Of a stretch of 38,040 nucleotides of DNA, positions 33,681 to 38,040 are shown piece after piece; position 1 is the first letter of the stretch, and every line of letters starts with the position of its first letter. The translations under genes were made by a program, and so were the position numbers. Below the pieces are notes generated by a model. The model was not told where the DNA came from. It saw only the letters and a list, made by a program, of their open reading frames with translations, and did no database searches. This DNA is from CAYUKK01 sp964445305 (lineage in GTDB: Bacteria > Acidobacteriota > Aminicenantia > Aminicenantales > UBA8522), in the NCBI GenBank assembly GCA_964445305.1, contig CAYUKK010000187.1, forward strand, positions 1 to 38,040, in the 5' to 3' direction.

Positions 33681-34724
33681 ATGTTGCCGACAATCGCCTG
33701 GAAAAAAGAGAAGGTGCTCATGGTGGACCAGAGGCGCCTTCCGTTTGAAGAAATTTATGTCGAGTGCCGGAAATACGAAGAAGTGGCCGAATCCATCGAG
33801 AAGATGGTTATTCGGGGTGCTCCAGCTATAGGCGTGGCCGCGGCTTACGGAATCGCCCTGGGGGTCAGGAGCGTCCGGCCCGGGGAGGACATAGAAAAGA
33901 AATTCGCGGCTATTTTGGAGAGGCTGAACCGGACGCGGCCCACAGCCCGGAACCTCTTCTGGGCTCTGGAAAGAATGAGGGATGTTTTTGAAAGAGACAA
34001 GAGCTTGCCTCTTTCGCAGCTCAAGAGGAGGCTCCTGCGAGAAGCCCAGGCCATCGAAAAAGAGGACATCGCCCGGAACAAAAAAATCGCTCAGCATGGC
34101 CAGCGGTTGGTCAAGGACGGCGATTCTATCCTCACCCATTGCAATGCCGGTGGTCTGGCCACAGCCGGCTATGGGACGGCTATCGGCATCATCCGGAAAG
34201 CCCATGAAAAAGGAAAGAAAGTGCACGTCTTCGTCGATGAGACGCGACCCTTTCTCCAGGGCGCTCGACTCACCGTCTGGGAGCTTGAGCGGCTGGGCAT
34301 CGCCCACACGTTGATCACGGACAGCATGGCCGGCTGGCTGATGAAGAAAGGAAAAATCCAGCTCGTCATCATCGGCGCCGATAGGATTGCTCGAAACGGC
34401 GATGCGGCCAACAAAATCGGGAGCTACAGCCTGGCCATCCTGGCCCGGCACCATCGTATCCCCTTTTATGTCGCCGCGCCCCTGAGCACCTTTGATTTCT
34501 CCCTGCGAAGAGGCGTAGAAATCCCGATCGAGGAGCGACCGGCCGAGGAAGTCCGCCAGGCCGGTGGCCGCCTCATCACTTTGCCGTCCGTCAAGGTGGA
34601 GAACCCGGCCTTTGACATTGTCCCCGGCCAGTTCATTACGGCGATCGTCAGCGAGAGGGGTATAGCCCGACCCCCATACCGTCAGAGCCTGGCTGGCTGG
34701 AAGAGGAAAAATAACTCAGGATGA
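33681..34724 (+). CDS. mtnA: Methylthioribose-1-phosphate isomerase MtnA
   Basis: 347 aa, the usual length. It converts S-methyl-5-thioribose-1-phosphate to the ribulose form in the methionine salvage pathway. Catalytic residues are C154 (THCNAGGLATAGYGTA) and D234 (IGADRIARNGDAANKIG). RGAPAIGVAAAYG and the DETRPFLQGARLT segment also match. AAAGGAAG at good spacing sets the ATG. No other salvage gene is near. The stop codon overlaps the tsaD start (ATGA). Confidence 0.95.
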   Translation: MLPTIAWKKEKVLMVDQRRLPFEEIYVECRKYEEVAESIEKMVIRGAPAIGVAAAYGIALGVRSVRPGEDIEKKFAAILERLNRTRPTARNLFWALERMRDVFERDKSLPLSQLKRRLLREAQAIEKEDIARNKKIAQHGQRLVKDGDSILTHCNAGGLATAGYGTAIGIIRKAHEKGKKVHVFVDETRPFLQGARLTVWELERLGIAHTLITDSMAGWLMKKGKIQLVIIGADRIARNGDAANKIGSYSLAILARHHRIPFYVAAPLSTFDFSLRRGVEIPIEERPAEEVRQAGGRLITLPSVKVENPAFDIVPGQFITAIVSERGIARPPYRQSLAGWKRKNNSG

Positions 34725-35746
34725 AAGATATCCTTGTGCTTGGAATCGAGACCTCCTGTGACGAGACCGCGGCTGCTGTGCTGGACGGTCAGCGTCACAT
34801 TCTGGCCAGTGTGGTTCTCAGCCAGGACACCGTCCACGCTCCCTACGGCGGAGTCGTTCCCGAGCTGGCTTCCCGTCAGCACCTTGCCGCTATCAACCCG
34901 GTCGTGGGCGATGCGCTACGGCGAGCCGAAACGCCGCTCGAGGACATCGACGTCTTCGCGGTCACCCAGGGACCCGGGCTCATCGGTTCTCTCCTCGTTG
35001 GCCTTTCCTTCGCCAAAGCCCTCGCCTACTATTTTAAGAAGCCGCTCGTTGGGGTTGACCATGTCGAAGCCCACATCGAGGCCGCTTTTCTTGAGAACCC
35101 GGGCTTGCCTTTTCCGGCCATTGCTCTGGTCGTATCGGGCGGGCACACCTCGCTTTTTTTCCTCAAAAGAAGGCTCCACTTTCGCCTCCTCGGCCGGACG
35201 AGAGACGACGCCGCCGGCGAAGCTCTGGATAAAATCGCCAAGTTCCTGGGCCTGGGTTACCCGGGTGGTCCGGTTATCGAGAGAGCGGCGGCAAGCGGAG
35301 ATGCGGCCAGGTTTCTGTTTGCTCGTCCAAGAATGAAGGATGAGAGCCTTGATTTTAGCTTTAGCGGCCTCAAGACCGCGGCCCTGCGCGCCGTCGAGGA
35401 CGAAGGGATATCAGCCAGCCATCCTCAACTGGCCGATTTTCTGGCCAGCTTCGAGGAAGCGGTAGTCGGCTCGCTCCTCGAAAACTTGAATCGGGCCGCC
35501 GAGAAATATCGACCCGTCTCGCTCATCCTTTGTGGGGGTGTGGCCCGGAACAAGAGGCTGAGGCGCGGGTTTGAAGAGCTGGCTCGCTCGAACGGAATCC
35601 AGCCTTTTATCCCATCGCCGTCGCTCTGCACAGACAACGCCGCCATGATAGCGTCTCTCGGCCTGGCTAAACTCGAGGCCAAGAAAAAGGCAGGCGTGGT
35701 GCTTGAGCTCGATGCCTATCCGCGCTTCATCGCGACAAGGGGATGA
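34721..35746 (+). CDS. tsaD: tRNA N6-adenosine threonylcarbamoyltransferase TsaD
   Basis: 341 aa. It transfers the threonylcarbamoyl group to A37 of ANN-decoding tRNAs. Family landmarks: GIETSCDETAAAV (8-20), the metal ligands H114 and H118 in DHVEAHIEA, SGGHTSL, GEALDKIAKFLGLGYPGGP and the third metal ligand D305 in CTDNAAMIA. It overlaps mtnA by 4 bp and the convergent downstream gene by 20 bp. Confidence 0.97.
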   Translation: MKDILVLGIETSCDETAAAVLDGQRHILASVVLSQDTVHAPYGGVVPELASRQHLAAINPVVGDALRRAETPLEDIDVFAVTQGPGLIGSLLVGLSFAKALAYYFKKPLVGVDHVEAHIEAAFLENPGLPFPAIALVVSGGHTSLFFLKRRLHFRLLGRTRDDAAGEALDKIAKFLGLGYPGGPVIERAAASGDAARFLFARPRMKDESLDFSFSGLKTAALRAVEDEGISASHPQLADFLASFEEAVVGSLLENLNRAAEKYRPVSLILCGGVARNKRLRRGFEELARSNGIQPFIPSPSLCTDNAAMIASLGLAKLEAKKKAGVVLELDAYPRFIATRG

Positions 35747-38040
35747 TCTGGAAAAGATAGGGGTCAAGAAGCATCGATTCCGAGGAGTGGTGGACTAATT
35801 TAAGGTTGATTTCGTAAAGGAAAAGATTGCGGAGAAAATAAAAGGCAGCTGGTTCGAGAAGAAACTCCCTCGTCTCATGCGTTGTTCTCGCCTCGAGGAT
35901 GGGCAAATCAAAGAGGCTGGCTTCGATGGTGTAATCGCCTTTGGTCGAGCCGAAGACGAGCTTGATTCCCTCTAGCTGGGTTCTCGAGCCGAAAATAAGC
36001 TTATAGTTTCTTTCGATATGGAGGTAGAAATCGCCGCTTTCCTTTAGAATTGCCCCTTTTCCGATCGGAAAAGTATAAAATCCGAGTGCTTTCTGATTGG
36101 AATAGCGGATGGTCTTGGAAGGATAGAGGGGAGCTCTCGGGTAAAGCGCCCAGAGGAAGAAGCTCGCTAAGAGGGCGCCGCTGAGAAAAGCGGCGGGCAC
36201 CCACCGGGCCAGCAGTCTTGGCCGCCGCGATACCGCATAAATGACTATAAATAAAGTAAGGGCTAATAACCAGATATAATTCGGCCAGTAGCGGGTATTA
36301 TCGACCTTGATGAAAGAGGGAAGGAAGGGCGGGAGTAAGAAGTGGAGGTTGCTCAGATGGACAAACAGGTCGGCCGGCCGTGAGGTAAACTCGTGGGTTG
36401 TCGGCTGGTAGAGGAAGGATGGATGGGCAAGGAGAAGAGCTGCCGTGAGAAAGCTTGCCGCCGCCGCCACCGCGAAGAGAAAAGAAAAAATCTTCCGGCG
36501 GTTATGGACGAGGAAATAGCCGAGGGAGATAGCAGCGACCCAAGAGAGGGGGGCCAGGACGCGGCCCTGGGGCGAAGCCCCCTGGCGGTGGGTGAAAAAA
36601 GCATAATTGAGGAGGTAGGGGAAGCAGATGAGGAGGAAACACCAGAAATCCCGCCTCCGCCGCCGGAAAACTTCAATGAGCCCGAGAAAAGAGAAAATAT
36701 AAAAGGGCGAATAAAGAAGAAGGCCATCCCGCTGGTCGAGAAAATAATCGAGGAAAGCATCGACGCGGGCGCGAAGGGGAATCTGGAGAACTGCCTGCTT
36801 GAAAGCTTCAGCCCGCTCCGGTGTCATCACTCCTTCGTAGACGGCCACGGGTGAGAAGGTGCCGTAGAGAGTGTAGATGAAAAAATAAAAAAGAGCCGTC
36901 GAGAACAGGGGAAGGGCCAGGAAGATGCAGGTTCTCTTTCCAGCCTTGTGCTCTTGGAGGAGGAAATAAATCGCTATGAGGAGGAGGGGCCAGAATAGGA
37001 AGGTGTACTTGAGCCCGAACCAGGGAAAGAGACCGAGGAGGAAGCCGAGGAAAAGAAGCTGGCCGCTGGAGAGAAGTTGGCCGTGACTGATTTTTCTAAA
37101 AATATAGACGGAAAAAAGGGCGATCGGCACTTCCGGGTAGAGGTGGACGGCGTAGAAGAGGATGGGCGAGCTAAAAGAATAAAGAGCCCATAAACCGAGG
37201 GCGAGGTTTTTCCTTCCCCACAGCTCTATCCCGTAAAGATAAATCTGGAGTCCGAGGAGGACGGCCCAGGGCGAGAGGCTTATTTTCAGGAGGAAGGTCA
37301 GCCATCGGCCCGAGACGAGCTGGCTTAGCCAGTAAAAAGGGAGCATGAGCACAGATATACCGGGGAGGTTAATCGGATAGATATAATCTTTGCCCTTTCG
37401 GCCATAGCGGCCGTAGGGCCAAAGCCTCAAGCGGGGGTGCTCTTTCTTGGAGTAGAAGGAGAAGTAATCCTGATTGGCGTAATTGTTCGCCAGGTTGATG
37501 TCGCCGTCTCTGAGCAAGCTGTGGGTGGTCATGAGGTAGAAAGGTTCATCGCCCGTAAAAGAGACACCCTCGACCACAAGAAGGGCGGCGGCGGCCAGGT
37601 AAACCAAAAAGGCGGCCAGAAAAAGAAGGCCAAGCTGGCGGCGAAGCGGGAGAGAGAAGAAACGCGTTTCGAGACGATGAAAGAAAGGAAATTTTTCTTC
37701 ACGGAGACGGAGCAATTCGGAAAGCTTGAGGACGCCGATGGCGAGGAGAATAAAAACAGCCAGGAGCCGAAGCCTGAGTTGCAAATCGGTTCTTGTCGTA
37801 TAAAAACGCAGGAGAAAAGGAGTGAGAAGGAACAGGCTTAAAGGAAGGGAGGCCAGGAATCCTTTCCCGAGCCGCGATGCCGGCGGCGCTTTAAAGACCC
37901 GTCCTTCCAGACGAGCCACGCCAACCCAGGCCAAAAGAGCGACAGCCGAGATAAGAGCCCAGAGCAGGAAGAAGAGAGCGTCGAAGCGGAAAGAATGGTC
38001 GAGGATGGTGTAGCGCTCGCTTTGAAGATAAAGGGAAAAA
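35727..38040 (-). CDS. Polytopic membrane protein, GT-C-like (start beyond the window)
   Basis: About 770 codons are open to the right edge with no stop, so the true start is outside; the in-window TTG at 37934 is not needed. About a dozen hydrophobic segments alternate with short loops. An early loop has FTGDEPFYLMTTHSLLRDGDINLANNY, the acidic DE pair seen in ArnT/PMT-type GT-C glycosyltransferases, followed by YPINLPGISVLMLPFYWL and VHLYPEVPIALFSVY. The last 150 residues form a soluble, beta-rich domain. Transfer from a lipid-linked sugar donor at the periplasmic face is a reasonable guess only. It overlaps tsaD by 20 bp at the 3' end. Confidence 0.75.
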   Translation of the reverse strand, partial: FSLYLQSERYTILDHSFRFDALFFLLWALISAVALLAWVGVARLEGRVFKAPPASRLGKGFLASLPLSLFLLTPFLLRFYTTRTDLQLRLRLLAVFILLAIGVLKLSELLRLREEKFPFFHRLETRFFSLPLRRQLGLLFLAAFLVYLAAAALLVVEGVSFTGDEPFYLMTTHSLLRDGDINLANNYANQDYFSFYSKKEHPRLRLWPYGRYGRKGKDYIYPINLPGISVLMLPFYWLSQLVSGRWLTFLLKISLSPWAVLLGLQIYLYGIELWGRKNLALGLWALYSFSSPILFYAVHLYPEVPIALFSVYIFRKISHGQLLSSGQLLFLGFLLGLFPWFGLKYTFLFWPLLLIAIYFLLQEHKAGKRTCIFLALPLFSTALFYFFIYTLYGTFSPVAVYEGVMTPERAEAFKQAVLQIPLRARVDAFLDYFLDQRDGLLLYSPFYIFSFLGLIEVFRRRRRDFWCFLLICFPYLLNYAFFTHRQGASPQGRVLAPLSWVAAISLGYFLVHNRRKIFSFLFAVAAAASFLTAALLLAHPSFLYQPTTHEFTSRPADLFVHLSNLHFLLPPFLPSFIKVDNTRYWPNYIWLLALTLFIVIYAVSRRPRLLARWVPAAFLSGALLASFFLWALYPRAPLYPSKTIRYSNQKALGFYTFPIGKGAILKESGDFYLHIERNYKLIFGSRTQLEGIKLVFGSTKGDYTIEASLFDLPILEARTTHETREFLLEPAAFYFLRNLFLYEINLKLVHHSSESMLLDPYLFQIIPLSR

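Noticed and set aside
1..38040. CRISPR array, prophage or insertion sequence
   Set aside because: No regularly spaced direct repeats, transposase, integrase or terminal inverted repeats were seen.

Overview
The window is about 38 kb of a compact, moderately GC-rich, Gram-negative-type bacterial genome. Several features together point to a free-living heterotroph of the Aminicenantes/Acidobacteria type: four GWxTD-domain proteins, two very long Oar-like TonB-dependent receptors with an N-terminal carboxypeptidase-regulatory domain, a sulfatase-TPR fusion, an S46 dipeptidyl peptidase, and many TPR and lipoprotein genes. This assignment is inferred from gene content. There is no rRNA here to confirm it. 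I see no phage, insertion sequence or CRISPR array.

Layout. 1-767 (-): 5' part of a TPR protein cut by the window edge. 1044-1119 (-): tRNA-Pro(CGG). 1288-7534 (+): an apparent operon of an S46 dipeptidyl peptidase, the phosphate transporter genes pstS, pstC and pstA, and two PstB-type ATPases. 7740-9356 (+): two envelope proteins of unknown function (DUF4097-like and DUF3014-like). 9376-10392 (-): radical SAM protein. 10749-11402 (+): dedA, converging on cupin-surE (-). 12629-13626: tRNA-Pro(GGG), a MerR-type regulator, a structured intergenic region and tRNA-Leu(CAG). 13900-22273: the GWxTD cluster, with three tandem GWxTD genes, a convergent sulfatase-TPR gene, a fourth GWxTD gene and a carboxypeptidase-regulatory/TPR gene, closed by a strong terminator. 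22331-28973 (-): two TonB-dependent receptors. 29344-31564 (-): tatA, a methyltransferase and a ROK kinase. 31802-35746 (+): lepA, mtnA and tsaD. 35727-38040 (-): a polytopic GT-C-like membrane protein running off the right edge.

The two most notable observations are these. (1) The tandem PstB ATPases carry complementary motif losses: the first lacks the Q-loop Gln and switch His, and the second has a mutated signature motif (LSGEQ). This is the pattern expected of a heterodimer with one degenerate and one canonical ATP site. (2) Both TonB-dependent receptor genes have near-consensus sigma-54 (-24/-12) promoters in long leaders, and related AT-rich repeats lie about 65-105 bp upstream of each. 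That suggests enhancer-dependent control of outer-membrane uptake. A GWxTD/sulfatase/TPR envelope cluster of unknown function lies beside the receptors.

Convergent gene pairs in the window overlap at their 3' ends by 16-20 bp in three cases. tRNA promoters are clear (two extended -10 TGnTATAAT elements and one -35/-10 pair).
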